64,000 bases of DNA from Kribbella sp. VKM Ac-2569 (GTDB lineage Bacteria > Actinomycetota > Actinomycetes > Propionibacteriales > Kribbellaceae), in NCBI RefSeq assembly GCF_004216905.1, contig NZ_SGXJ01000001.1:186001-250000 (forward strand). Direction: 5' to 3'. The position numbers and the translations under genes are program-made. Positions 46,516-55,748 of this stretch are shown piece by piece (the stretch's first letter is position 1; every line of letters begins with the position of its first letter). Under the pieces are notes generated by a model, which saw only the letters and a program-made list of their open reading frames with translations, was not told where the DNA came from and searched no databases.

Positions 46516-47157
46516 GTGACCGACTACAGCCGGGTAGAACGACTCGCTCTGTGTGATCTGTTCGAGGAAGTCGGCCCCGCCGCTCCGACGCTGTGTGACG
46601 GCTGGGACGCCTACGACCTCGCAGTCCACCTGTACGTCCGGGAGGCGGACCCGATGGCGGGCCCCGGGATCATGATCCCGGCGCTCGCGGACACCACCGA
46701 GAGACGGATGCAGCGGGTCAAGGAGCGCTACGGCTTCGCGGAGGTCGTCGGCAAGGTACGCAACGGTCCGCCGCCGGTCTCGATCTACGCCCTGCCGAAG
46801 CTCGGGCACCAACTCAACACGACGGAGTACTTCGTCCACCACGACGACGTCCGCCGCGCGCAGGCGTCGTACGACGTCCGCGACCTTCCCGCCGAGCAGC
46901 AGGACGCCCTGTGGAAGGCGGTCCGGCTGGCGGCGAAGACGATGATGCGGAAGGCGCCGAGCGGCCTGGTGCTCAAACGGCCCGACGGTACGACGTCCGT
47001 CGTGAAGCGGCCGAACGAGAACGGTTCCGTCACCGTGACGGGCGAGCCCGGCGAACTGGTGCTGTTCTGCTTCGGGCGGCAACAGGTGGCCGACGTACAG
47101 CTGGACGGCGACGCGGAGTCGGTCGAGCGGCTCCGCAACGCGTCATTCGGAGTGTGA
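46516..47157 (+). CDS. TIGR03085-type (maleylpyruvate isomerase/DinB-like) protein
   Basis: 213 aa. Opens RVERLALCDLFEEVGPAAPTLCDGWDAYDLAVHL, the typical start of the actinobacterial DinB-like, mycothiol-linked family with metal-binding His residues (here in DLAVHL and YFVHHDDVRRA). The enzymatic reaction is unknown; some relatives are mycothiol-dependent isomerases. GTG chosen from the -10 position and homologue length; ATG at 46465 would add 17 residues. The last 15 bp overlap the convergent DedA gene. Confidence 0.82.
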   Translation: MTDYSRVERLALCDLFEEVGPAAPTLCDGWDAYDLAVHLYVREADPMAGPGIMIPALADTTERRMQRVKERYGFAEVVGKVRNGPPPVSIYALPKLGHQLNTTEYFVHHDDVRRAQASYDVRDLPAEQQDALWKAVRLAAKTMMRKAPSGLVLKRPDGTTSVVKRPNENGSVTVTGEPGELVLFCFGRQQVADVQLDGDAESVERLRNASFGV

Positions 47158-47724
47158 TTTACGCCGGGCGCGCTGGATCAGGCTGCTGACAACGGTGGTG
47201 AGGATGACCAGCACGATCGCTGCCACCACGCCCTGCCACGGCTCGTCGAAGAGCGCGTAGCCGAGCAGTCCGATCGCCATGTAGACCGCCGCCCACAGCG
47301 ACGACGCGAACAGGTCGACGAGCGCGAACCGCTCCCACTTGTACCCGGCGAGCCCGGCCGCGAGCAGCACCGGGACGCGGCCGCCCGGGATCAGCCGGGA
47401 CGTGAGCAGCACGCTGATCTCGTGCTCGGCCAACCGCTCCCGGAGGGCGTCCAGCGACGCGTTGTCGCGCAACCACCCGATCCGCTTCGCCAGCCGTTCA
47501 CCACCGAACCGGCATCCGGCGTACACGATCAGGTCGCCGATGTACGCCCCGGCCGCACCCGCGATCAGTACGCCGACCAGCCCGATCGGATTGCTGTGCG
47601 ACGCCAGTACGGCGCCGGCCGACACCGCGGCGCCGGTCGGCAAGACGGGCAGCACCGCCCCGATCAGGACCGCTCCGGCGAGCGCGAACAAGTACCAGAG
47701 ATCGAACTTGGTGTCGCCTGTCAC
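47143..47724 (-). CDS. DedA family membrane protein
   Basis: 193 aa, five or six hydrophobic segments. Has the DedA/VTT pattern ending TSRLIPGGRVPVLLAAGLAGY, with the family Arg and Pro in the re-entrant region. DedA proteins move undecaprenyl phosphate or other phospholipids across the membrane in some bacteria; the exact substrate here is open. GTG start overlaps the upstream metallo-beta-lactamase-fold gene stop (GTGA). Confidence 0.87.
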   Translation of the reverse strand: MTGDTKFDLWYLFALAGAVLIGAVLPVLPTGAAVSAGAVLASHSNPIGLVGVLIAGAAGAYIGDLIVYAGCRFGGERLAKRIGWLRDNASLDALRERLAEHEISVLLTSRLIPGGRVPVLLAAGLAGYKWERFALVDLFASSLWAAVYMAIGLLGYALFDEPWQGVVAAIVLVILTTVVSSLIQRARRKSHSE

Positions 47725-48485
47725 GCAGGCACCTCGATCGACTCGCCCGGCACCAGAACCTCCACCTTCACCGCGGGATCCACCTCGGTCATCGCCGCCT
47801 TGAACCTGTCCCCCGGTGGCAGGAACAGCTCCGGTTTGACCCAGTCGAGGCCGATCGGCCAGAACGTCCCGAAATGTACCGGCACCGCCGTCGACGCACC
47901 GACCCGCCGTACCGCCTCGGCGGCGCGAACCGGGTCCAGGTGCCCCGGACCGAGCGACGGTCCCCATCCACCCACGGGCACCAGCGCGAGATCGATCGCA
48001 CCGGTCTCGGCCGCGAGGTCGTCGTACAGATCGGTGTCGCCCGCGAACCAGACACTCGACGAGCCGTCGACCCGGTACCCGAGCGGCTGGGCGGCGTACG
48101 ACGACCACGGCAGCCGCCGCTCGTCGTGGTGGGCCGTGACGGCGGTGATCTCGAGCGACCCGATCCGGACTTGATTGCCGGGCGCAACCTCGATGCAGCG
48201 GTCCGAGTACGTCGGCCCGCGGTCGGCATGAATGAGCTTGGCGGCACCGCGCGGCACGATCAACGCCGCGTCCGGCGCGATGAACGGCAGCGACGTGAGG
48301 TGCAGGTGGTCCGCATGCAGATGCGAGATCAGGACCGCGTCGCACTGCCCTGCCTCCACTGACGGCGTCGGTCCGCGGCGGCGGCGCAGGTGCGCGATCC
48401 GCGAGGTCAGCACCGGGTCGGTGAGGACCCGCGTGCCGTTCGCCTCGATCGTGGTGGTGGCGTGCCCCCACCAGGTCACTCGCAC
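47721..48485 (-). CDS. Metallo-beta-lactamase fold hydrolase
   Basis: 254 aa. Metal site HLHADHLH (HxHxDH), further ligands in WFAGDTDLYDD and VPVHFGTF. N-terminus RVTWWGHATTTIEANGTRVLTDP is typical of the UlaG/NAPE-PLD-like group, which cleaves phosphodiesters or lactones. Not a resistance lactamase by sequence pattern. GTG start; 3-nt gap from the upstream gene and coupled to DedA downstream. Confidence 0.87.
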   Translation of the reverse strand: MRVTWWGHATTTIEANGTRVLTDPVLTSRIAHLRRRRGPTPSVEAGQCDAVLISHLHADHLHLTSLPFIAPDAALIVPRGAAKLIHADRGPTYSDRCIEVAPGNQVRIGSLEITAVTAHHDERRLPWSSYAAQPLGYRVDGSSSVWFAGDTDLYDDLAAETGAIDLALVPVGGWGPSLGPGHLDPVRAAEAVRRVGASTAVPVHFGTFWPIGLDWVKPELFLPPGDRFKAAMTEVDPAVKVEVLVPGESIEVPA

Positions 48486-48488
48486 GCG

Positions 48489-50588
48489 TCAGGCCTCCAC
48501 CTTCGACTCGACCGGCAGGTCCTTGCGCTGCCCCAGCTTCTCCAGCCAGCTGATGAGCACTTCGTGGACCGCGTCGGAGCCTACGGGAGGCTCGCTCAGC
48601 ACCCAGCGACTCGGGTGCACCAGGACCGCCTCGGTCTGCCAGCCGCCGATCCCGCCGTGGCATCCGACCAGTTCCTCGAACGCCGCCACCTCGTGGGTGT
48701 ACTCGTCCAGCCGGCTGACCACCACCAGGTCACCGTTGTGCGGCATCTCCGCCTGGTGGAGCAACGACGGCGCCGCGAGTTCGCCGTACGCCGACAATGG
48801 GTCCTCACCTTCCACCCGGCCGGAACGCAGGACCCGGACCCCGGCCCGTCCGATCGCGACCGGTCCCTCGGCGAGCGAGTCGACCACGACGAACCCGATC
48901 CCGGGATGGGTCGCGAGACCCGGGATCAGCTTCGGGTGCAGCAGCTCGATCTCCTCCAGCGGCACCCGGCCGGGCGTCGTCGCGAGGTAGATCAGCGCCA
49001 GGTTGCCGGACGCGGTGACGACCATCTGCTCGTCCGCGGCGATCTTCGGCTCGCAGTCCTTCGGGCCGAGTTCGACCTCGCCGGTCTTCACGTGCAGCGC
49101 CTTCCGGGTGACGGTTCCGGCCACGCTCCGGCGCATGCTCAGCTCGGTCAGGAACGCGTTCACCGGGCCCCAGCCCTCGGACTTGCCGACCGCCGCGACC
49201 GGCTCCTTGGCGGTGTCGACGAGGTCGTCGACCACCTCGGCGAGCGTCCGGCCGTAGCGCTGCAGGAACGTCGCGCCCTGACTCTGGCCGTGATCCGACA
49301 GCACGACGATCTCGTACGAGTGCGGGAGGATCTCGATGATCCGCTGCAGCGCGCCGAGCACCCGGTCGAGACCTTCGAGGGTCTGCAGCGACTCGGCGCG
49401 GGTCGGGCCGGCGTGGTGCGCGACCTCGTCGTAGTCGACGAAGTCGCAGTAGATGGCCGGCGTGCCCTTCACCAGCTCGTCGGTGATCAGCGAGACGTTC
49501 AGGTCGCGGAGCAGGACGTTGCTGATCGCCCGCAGGAAGATGTACGACCCACCCCGCTTGACCCGCGGAACCAGGTGGCGGACCCGCTGTCGCCTGGCCT
49601 GGTGCAACTCCTTCACCATCTCGGCAACACACAGCACCAGACCGCGGGTGGCGCCCTGCGGACTGGAGAAGAACCGGACGTAGCCGCGGCTGCGGCTGTT
49701 CGGCAGGCCGGCCCGGCTGAACACCAGCTCGCACCGGTCCGCGTCACCGGACCAGTTGTTGCTGATGCTGACGCCGCCGTCCGCGAGCAGGCCGCGGCCG
49801 GTGGACATCCGGGCCTCGATCTCCGCCGCGTCCCGGCCGCGGTTGGTGACCATCACCCGGCCGGTCTCTTTCTCGTACCACCGGAACGCCGGGATGTGCC
49901 GGGAGCCGCCGTGCAGGATCCCGGCCTGGCTGGCCGGCGTGGTGGCCGGTACGCCGGTGTGCCAGGCGAGCATCGAGTGCTTGCCGTCCCGGATCCAGCC
50001 GCCGAGGTTCGGCAGGTTGCCGGCCAGCACCATCCAGTTCAGCAGCGGCGCGGACAGGCCGTCGATCTGGATGATCAGCATCCCGGTCTTCGGCGCGGGC
50101 TGGATCCGCCGGGCGCGGCGGTGCACGCCCCGCATCACCTCCGCGACGTACGCGTCGTCACTGCCCGCGTACGCGACCCAGCCGACGAAGGCGCTCACCG
50201 AGGACATCACGATCGAGACCATCAGCGGCGCCTCGACGCCGCCGTGCAGGTTCACGCCGGGATCGACGGTGATCGCGAGGTATACGACCCCGAACTGCGA
50301 CAGCAGGCCACCGACCAGGACGCCGAGCGACCCGATCAGCACCGCGATCCCGGCGAGGATCCAGCGGATCAGCACCGAGAACACCGCCAGCAGGACGACC
50401 AACCGGAGGATCGGGAGCCGGCCGTCGCTGCTGATCTGCGGGAGCAGCCAGAACGTGATCACCAGCGAGATCAGTGACAGCAGGCCGCCGACGAACATCG
50501 CCTGCAGGCCGCGTCCGGTGCGGCGCAGGTCCAGCCACACCGGACGTCCACGCCGGTTCTCGGACACCTGTTCTGGTGGTTTCGCCAT
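48489..50588 (-). CDS. Membrane protein with alkaline-phosphatase-superfamily domain
   Basis: 699 aa. N-terminal third has four or so helices of the holin-like type (AMFVGGLLSLISLVITFWLL onward). The large C-terminal domain (about 165-690) has metal-site motifs IIQIDGLS, nucleophile-type Thr in PATTPASQ, DFVDYDEVAHHAG and VVLSDHGQSQG, as in nucleotide pyrophosphatase/phosphodiesterases. Probably cleaves a phosphodiester at the cell surface. It heads a three-gene unit with the MBL-fold and DedA genes. A phage holin role is not implied. Confidence 0.85.
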   Translation of the reverse strand: MAKPPEQVSENRRGRPVWLDLRRTGRGLQAMFVGGLLSLISLVITFWLLPQISSDGRLPILRLVVLLAVFSVLIRWILAGIAVLIGSLGVLVGGLLSQFGVVYLAITVDPGVNLHGGVEAPLMVSIVMSSVSAFVGWVAYAGSDDAYVAEVMRGVHRRARRIQPAPKTGMLIIQIDGLSAPLLNWMVLAGNLPNLGGWIRDGKHSMLAWHTGVPATTPASQAGILHGGSRHIPAFRWYEKETGRVMVTNRGRDAAEIEARMSTGRGLLADGGVSISNNWSGDADRCELVFSRAGLPNSRSRGYVRFFSSPQGATRGLVLCVAEMVKELHQARRQRVRHLVPRVKRGGSYIFLRAISNVLLRDLNVSLITDELVKGTPAIYCDFVDYDEVAHHAGPTRAESLQTLEGLDRVLGALQRIIEILPHSYEIVVLSDHGQSQGATFLQRYGRTLAEVVDDLVDTAKEPVAAVGKSEGWGPVNAFLTELSMRRSVAGTVTRKALHVKTGEVELGPKDCEPKIAADEQMVVTASGNLALIYLATTPGRVPLEEIELLHPKLIPGLATHPGIGFVVVDSLAEGPVAIGRAGVRVLRSGRVEGEDPLSAYGELAAPSLLHQAEMPHNGDLVVVSRLDEYTHEVAAFEELVGCHGGIGGWQTEAVLVHPSRWVLSEPPVGSDAVHEVLISWLEKLGQRKDLPVESKVEA

Positions 50589-50656
50589 CGCCTGCTTCTT
50601 GCTCCCCGTTCCGTCTCGCCGTGCAGGTACGAGAGTACGGGGTCACGCAGACGGAT

Positions 50657-51955
50657 CTACTGCACCTCGAGGTAGTCGACCTCCGTGTACAGGTCGCCCT
50701 TCGTCAGACGGATCGTGTTCCAGCCGGCGTTGAGCGTGACGGAGACCGAGCTCTGCTGCCAGTTGTCCCAGCCGGTGACCGGATAGCTGACCGACCCGGC
50801 GTTGTTGCCGTTGACAACGAGACCGTGGCTCGCCGTGGATGCCGAACCGTTGGCGTACCCGACGTGCAGCGTGTAGCCGCCCGCAACCGGCGCGAACACC
50901 GTGTTCTCCACCCACGAGTCGGCGTAGTCGATGTACGCGACCACCTTCCCGTCGGACGCGCCGGCCGCGTTGGACCGTACGACGCAGTTGTTCAGCGTCC
51001 CGCGCTCCGCCTCGTACCGGACCCGGCTCCCGCGCACCACCGGGTAGTCGTTGGCCCACCCGACGTCAGCGACGTACAGGTGCCGCCCGCCGTTCACCCA
51101 GCCGTGGACGAACACCTTGTCCCCGACGAAGTCCGCGCCACCCGGCCCGCAGACGTGGCTGTCGAACGTCGCCGTCGTCATCAACGGCCGGTACGCCGTG
51201 GTCCACGGCCCGCTCAGACTCGTCGAGGTCGCGTACGACGTCAGGTAGTTGCAGTCGTTGTAGCCGCCGCCGGAGAAGAACAGGACGTACTGGCTGCCGC
51301 GCTGGACGAGATCCGGCGCCTCGATCACACCGCTCGACGTGAGCATCGCGGTGTTGCCGCCGACCAGGCTCTGACCGTTGTTCGCCGTACGGGTCAGCCA
51401 GAGCGTCGACGGCTGGCTGATGGCGTTGCCGTCGTTCTTCCAGACGAGATACCGGGTGCCGTCGTTCGCCACGAACGTGTTCGCGTCGATCGCGCCGCCC
51501 AGGTCGAGCGGGCAGATCAACGGCGCCGTACCGACCGGCTGGAACGGGCCGAGCGGATTCGTGGCGGTGGCGACGCCGATGCACTGGCGGCCGGAGGCTT
51601 TGTGCCAGGCGGTGTAGGTGAGGGTGTAGGTGCCGTCGGAGTTCGGGTAGACGTCCGGCGCCCAGGTGCGGCCGGGCTGGGCCCAGGCGCTGGACGGGCC
51701 GCCGGGCATCGCGTCGCCGCGGACCGTCCACGGCCCGTTCGCGCTCGGGGCGGTCGCGACCGGGAGGGTGCCGCGGCTGCCGTTGGTCGCGTACGCGTAC
51801 CAGGTGCCGTTCTGCTCGAAGACGTCCGGGTCGGGGAAGTTCTCGCCGATGATCTCGCTCGGGAAGACCGCCGCTGTGGTCGCGGCGTGGACCGCGGGCG
51901 ACAGGAAGGCGGAGAGGCTGAAGACGGCCAGAGCGGCCGCCAGAAGTCGTCGCAT
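50657..51955 (-). CDS. Secreted glycoside hydrolase family 43 with C-terminal carbohydrate-binding module
   Basis: 432 aa. Signal peptide ending AVHA, GH43-like five-bladed propeller with catalytic acids in FPDPDVF and APDVYP and EAPDLVQ (the last likely the general acid), then a C-terminal module of about 125 residues (VRYEAERGTLNNC... to VDYLEVQ) of CBM35/CBM6 type. Probably cuts arabinan or xylan side chains outside the cell. Start ATG follows GAGGAG. Confidence 0.88.
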   Translation of the reverse strand: MRRLLAAALAVFSLSAFLSPAVHAATTAAVFPSEIIGENFPDPDVFEQNGTWYAYATNGSRGTLPVATAPSANGPWTVRGDAMPGGPSSAWAQPGRTWAPDVYPNSDGTYTLTYTAWHKASGRQCIGVATATNPLGPFQPVGTAPLICPLDLGGAIDANTFVANDGTRYLVWKNDGNAISQPSTLWLTRTANNGQSLVGGNTAMLTSSGVIEAPDLVQRGSQYVLFFSGGGYNDCNYLTSYATSTSLSGPWTTAYRPLMTTATFDSHVCGPGGADFVGDKVFVHGWVNGGRHLYVADVGWANDYPVVRGSRVRYEAERGTLNNCVVRSNAAGASDGKVVAYIDYADSWVENTVFAPVAGGYTLHVGYANGSASTASHGLVVNGNNAGSVSYPVTGWDNWQQSSVSVTLNAGWNTIRLTKGDLYTEVDYLEVQ

Positions 51956-52127
51956 GTGTGACTCCTCAGGTGGGGGCGGATACCTGTGAGAGGAACTTTT
52001 CCATCGATTCACCTGAATATCACCCCTCCACCTCTTCTTTCTTCAATTGCACCGATCCCTGGACCCGAGGGACTGCGAGGTGTTGACTCCCGCTAGTTGG
52101 TTTCCGCCAGGGGTGAGGGAGTGTCTC

Positions 52128-53681
52128 GTGAGTCGTTTACCGAGAGGGATGGTCGCCGCGGTTGCTGCGGTCGCGGCCGCTGTGGGTGGGGTTGTGACAC
52201 AGTCCGTCGCCGCGCCCACCGCCGTACAAGCAACGGCTTTGCAGCAAAGGCTCGACGGGCTGCTGAACGACAGCCGGTACGACGGATCGCAGGTCGCGCT
52301 CGTGGTCCGCGACGCGACCACCGGCGAGACGCTGTACGACCGGAACGGCGGCCAGCGGATGCTGCCCGCGTCGAACACCAAGCTGTTCAGCTCGACCGCC
52401 GCGATGCACGCCCTCGGCCCGTCGTACCGCTTCCACACCGACGTACTCGCCGGCGCACCCGTCCGCGGTGGACAGCTGCTCGGCAACCTCTATCTCAAGG
52501 GGTACGGCGACCCGACCGCACTCGAGTCGGACTACGCGGCACTGGCGAAGCAGCTCAAGGCAGCGGGCGTACGGCGGGTGTACGGCGACCTGATCGCCGA
52601 CGACACGTACTTCGACCACGTCCGTCTCGGTGACAGCTGGGCCTGGGACGACGAGCCGTTCTACTACAACGCGCAGATCTCCGCGCTCACCCTCGCCCCG
52701 GACACGGACTACGACTCCGGTACGGCGATCGTCGAGAGCCGACCCGGTGCGGCCGCCGGCGCGCCGGTCCAACTCGATCTCGTGCCGGCGAACGGTGTGA
52801 TCAAGCTGGTGAACACGGCGACGACCGGCGCGGCGGGCTCGTCGAACACGCTGAGCATCGAGCGTGACCACGGCACCAATGTCGTCCGGGTGACCGGCTC
52901 GGTACCGCTGGGTGCTTCGACGGGTGAGGAGTGGGTGACCGTCTGGGAGCCCGAGCTGTACGCCGCCGACGTGTTCCGGCGCGCGTTGTCCGCCCAGGGA
53001 ATCTCGGTCAGCGGCGGGATCAAGAACGCTGCCACCCCGGCGAGCGCGACGCGCCTGGCTCGGGATGAGTCGATGACGGTCGGCGAACTGATGACGCCGT
53101 TCCTGAAGCTCTCGAACAACATGCACGCCGAGACGCTCGTCAAGGCGATGGGCGCGGTCGTCGAGGCGGACGGCTCCTGGTCCGCCGGGCTGGGCGTGGT
53201 CACCGACTACGCGAAGAGCATCGGCGTCGACACCAGCCGCATCCGGCTCTCCGACGGTTCCGGCCTTTCCCGCAAGGTGAACGTGACCGCCGACTCGATC
53301 ACCGACGTACTGATCGGTGCGCAGCAGGAGCCCTGGTGGAAGCAGTGGTACGACGCGCTGCCGATCGCGGGGAACCCGGAGCGGTTCGTCGGCGGCACGC
53401 TGCGCAGCCGGATGCAGAACACACCAGCGGCCAACAACCTGCACGGCAAGACCGGCTCGCTCACCGGCGTCACTTCGCTGTCCGGGTACGTGACGAACAA
53501 GGACGGCCGCAAGCTGGTGTTCTCGATGATCAGCAACAACTACCTGGTCAGCCCGCGCTCGATCGAGGATGCCGTCGGCGTCACGCTCGCGTCCTGGTCC
53601 GACACAGCGCCGCCCGCGACCGTGTCCACCTTGAGGACCGCTCAGACGACCTGTGAGCTGGAGTGGGACAAGGCCTGTTAA
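52128..53681 (+). CDS. dacB: D-alanyl-D-alanine carboxypeptidase/endopeptidase (PBP4 family)
   Basis: 517-aa peptidoglycan hydrolase, exported by a signal peptide. Serine-protease-type PBP motifs: SNTK with nucleophile Ser82 and Lys85, SNN, and KTG (HGKTGSL). The inserted domain between SxxK and SxN is typical of PBP4/DacB. Trims stem peptides. The GTG at 52128 follows GAGGGAG at 6 nt; 27 more in-frame codons upstream are unsupported. Two Cys close to the C-terminus (CELEWDKAC) may form a disulfide. Confidence 0.9.
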   Translation: MSRLPRGMVAAVAAVAAAVGGVVTQSVAAPTAVQATALQQRLDGLLNDSRYDGSQVALVVRDATTGETLYDRNGGQRMLPASNTKLFSSTAAMHALGPSYRFHTDVLAGAPVRGGQLLGNLYLKGYGDPTALESDYAALAKQLKAAGVRRVYGDLIADDTYFDHVRLGDSWAWDDEPFYYNAQISALTLAPDTDYDSGTAIVESRPGAAAGAPVQLDLVPANGVIKLVNTATTGAAGSSNTLSIERDHGTNVVRVTGSVPLGASTGEEWVTVWEPELYAADVFRRALSAQGISVSGGIKNAATPASATRLARDESMTVGELMTPFLKLSNNMHAETLVKAMGAVVEADGSWSAGLGVVTDYAKSIGVDTSRIRLSDGSGLSRKVNVTADSITDVLIGAQQEPWWKQWYDALPIAGNPERFVGGTLRSRMQNTPAANNLHGKTGSLTGVTSLSGYVTNKDGRKLVFSMISNNYLVSPRSIEDAVGVTLASWSDTAPPATVSTLRTAQTTCELEWDKAC

Positions 53682-53690
53682 TGCCTTGGA

Positions 53691-53736
53691 CAGTACGGCG
53701 GTCGTTCATCACCATGTGGGAATGACCGCCGTACTG
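53691..53736. promoter_or_regulatory. 13-bp inverted repeat over a start codon
   Basis: CAGTACGGCGGTC (53691-53703) pairs perfectly with GACCGCCGTACTG (53724-53736) around a 20-nt loop that holds the GNAT ribosome binding site and the first bases of its start codon. It may end dacB transcription, gate GNAT translation or be a DNA operator. Confidence 0.5.
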
Positions 53737-54675
53737 CCAGACGCCTACACCGTCCGTCCGCCGATGCTGGAGGACGCGCAGGCGGTCCTCGAGCTGGTGT
53801 CCGACTACAACACCTCGGTGGTCGGTTTCGCCGACTACACCCTGGACGACGCCCAGGACGAGCTCACCGAGCCCGGCTTCGACCCCGTGACCGACGGCTG
53901 GCTGGTGTTCGACGACGGCCGGCTGGTCGGGTACGGCTCGATCTTCGGCAAGGGCGATCATCGTCAGCTCGACCTCGATGTCGTCACCACCGACCCCGTC
54001 GTGGAGCGTTACCTGCTCGACCGGCTCGAGCGCCGGGCGGCCGAGATCGCCACGCAGCACGGGCACCCGGCAGTGCAGGTCGACATCGTCAACTACCAGG
54101 CCGACAAGGCCCGCGAGGAACGCCTCGCCGGCTACGGGTTCGAGCGCGGCACGATCTTCCACCGGATGCGCATCGACCACGACGGGACGGTGCCGACGCC
54201 CGCGGTTCCGGCCGGAGTCACGGTACGGCGGGGTGCCCCGGACGAGGCGAGCCGTCGGGCGGCGCACGACGTGATGAATGCCAGCTTCGCGGGGCAGTTC
54301 GGGTTCTCGCCGCGCTCGTACGAGGAATGGCACGCTTCGCTGGAGAACTTCTCGGCGTTCGACTGGTCCCAGCTGACGGTGCTCGAACTGGACGGCGAGG
54401 TGGTCGCGATGCAGCTGTGCAACGACCAGTTCGTCGAGGACGAGAACTGCGGCTACGTCGGCCGGCTCGGCGTACTCGAGAAAGCTCGCGGGAAGGGCCT
54501 CGCCAAGTTCCTCCTGCGCGACCAGTTCGCGCTCGACGCGGCCGCCGGGCGGACCGGCACGATCCTGCACGTCGACACCAACAACCCGACACCGGCGCTC
54601 GGCGTCTACCTGTCGGTCGGCATGCAGGCCACCCTGGTGATGGAGGTCTGGCGGCGCGAGGTGACCGCTGCGTGA
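53722..54675 (+). CDS. Double-domain GNAT acetyltransferase, first of tandem pair
   Basis: 317 aa. Two GNAT-like halves: a diverged N-terminal half (about 1-150) and a C-terminal half with motif A YVGRLGVLEKARGKGLAKFL and ending segment NPTPALGVYLSVGM. Its sequence in the second half is close to that of the next gene (RRGAPDEASRRAAHDVM, DENCGYVGRLGV, AAAGRTGTILHVD). Stop overlaps the next start as GTGA. Substrate unknown. Confidence 0.83.
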   Translation: MTAVLPDAYTVRPPMLEDAQAVLELVSDYNTSVVGFADYTLDDAQDELTEPGFDPVTDGWLVFDDGRLVGYGSIFGKGDHRQLDLDVVTTDPVVERYLLDRLERRAAEIATQHGHPAVQVDIVNYQADKAREERLAGYGFERGTIFHRMRIDHDGTVPTPAVPAGVTVRRGAPDEASRRAAHDVMNASFAGQFGFSPRSYEEWHASLENFSAFDWSQLTVLELDGEVVAMQLCNDQFVEDENCGYVGRLGVLEKARGKGLAKFLLRDQFALDAAAGRTGTILHVDTNNPTPALGVYLSVGMQATLVMEVWRREVTAA

Positions 54676-55655
54676 GCCTGCCCGCCGGCTACACCGTTCG
54701 GCCGATGCGGCAGGAGGACGCCGCGCTGATCGCGGAGCGGTCCGGTGTCTACACGGCGGCGCTGCTCGGTTTCCCGAAGCACAGCCCGGAGGATGTCGCC
54801 AACTATCTCCGGGATCCCGGCATCGACCTGGCGACCGACGCCTGGGTTGTGCTCGGCCCGGACGGCGACTTCGCCGGCTCAGCCACCGCCGTCCCGATCA
54901 CCGGCGGCACCCACCTGAATCTCGACATCCTCAGCGAGAACCCGGCCGTCCTCAGCTGGCTGCTCGACCAGGTCGAGCACCGAGCCGCAGAGGTCGCCCG
55001 GCACGAGGTTGTGGTGCGGGTCGGTGTCATCAGGCAGGACGACCGCCTGGCTGCTGTTGTCGCTGCCCGCGGGTTTGCAGTTGGTACGTCGACGCACCGG
55101 ATGCGCATCTCCTTCGACGGCCCGATCCCACCACCCGCCGTACCGGAGGGCGTCGTCGTACGGCGCGGCGCTCCGGACGAGGCGAGCCGCCGGGCGGCGC
55201 ACGGCGTACTGATGGAGGCCTTCGCGGACCAGCCGGGGACGCTGCCGCGGCCGTTCGAGGACTGGGCCGCGTCGCGGGAGAGCCGGTCGACGTTCGACTG
55301 GTCGCAGGTGACGGTCGTCGAGGTCGACGGCCGGGCAGTCGGGATGACCGAGTGCAACCACAACTTCGTCAGCACCGACAACTGCGGGTACGTCGGGCGG
55401 CTCGGCGTCATACCGTCCGCACGCGGCCGCGGACTGGCCAAATTCCTGCTCCAGAACGCATTCGCAGTCGATGCCGCCGCCGGCCGCACCGGCACAATCC
55501 TCCACGTCGACGCAGGCAACCCCACACCAGCAGTCGCCCTCTACACCAACGCCGGCATGCACCCAGACCTAACCAGCGACATCTGGACGCGGACCGTCCG
55601 TAACGACAGGACGTGGTCGTCCTCGACGCCTCCCCACCGGCTGTTCCCCGCCTGA
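54672..55655 (+). CDS. Double-domain GNAT acetyltransferase, second of tandem pair
   Basis: 327 aa, paralogue of the preceding gene with the same two-half layout, sharing RRGAPDEASRRAAHGVL, DNCGYVGRLGVIPSARGRGLAKFL and AAAGRTGTILHVD. The last 20 or so residues (after TRTVRNDR) are low complexity and not in the paralogue, perhaps from loss of an earlier stop. GTG start overlaps the first gene's stop. A local duplication. Confidence 0.82.
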   Translation: MSLPAGYTVRPMRQEDAALIAERSGVYTAALLGFPKHSPEDVANYLRDPGIDLATDAWVVLGPDGDFAGSATAVPITGGTHLNLDILSENPAVLSWLLDQVEHRAAEVARHEVVVRVGVIRQDDRLAAVVAARGFAVGTSTHRMRISFDGPIPPPAVPEGVVVRRGAPDEASRRAAHGVLMEAFADQPGTLPRPFEDWAASRESRSTFDWSQVTVVEVDGRAVGMTECNHNFVSTDNCGYVGRLGVIPSARGRGLAKFLLQNAFAVDAAAGRTGTILHVDAGNPTPAVALYTNAGMHPDLTSDIWTRTVRNDRTWSSSTPPHRLFPA

Positions 55656-55712
55656 ACGCCCATCCGGAGCCCGCCCCGAGCGGACTACCTCCTGTCGTTA
55701 GCAGCTCCACCC

Positions 55713-55748
55713 TTGCTCTCGAGAGATCTGAGAGACTACTCTCGAAAC
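55713..55748 (+). promoter_or_regulatory. Promoter and probable autoregulatory operator of the ArsR-type gene
   Basis: -35 TTGCTC (55713-55718), 18-bp spacer, -10 TACTCT (55737-55742), 6 nt, ATG, so leaderless. Palindrome CTCTCGAGAG (55716-55725) covers the -35 end and GAGAG-n4-CTCTC (55730-55743) covers the -10. Good candidate for binding by the encoded regulator. Confidence 0.5.

Noticed and set aside
47721..48485. Beta-lactamase resistance enzyme
   Set aside because: The motif pattern is that of phosphodiesterase or lactonase-like members, with no signal peptide.
48489..50588. Phage holin or prophage remnant
   Set aside because: The holin-like label applies only to the N-terminal helices; no other phage gene is nearby and the phosphatase domain is large.
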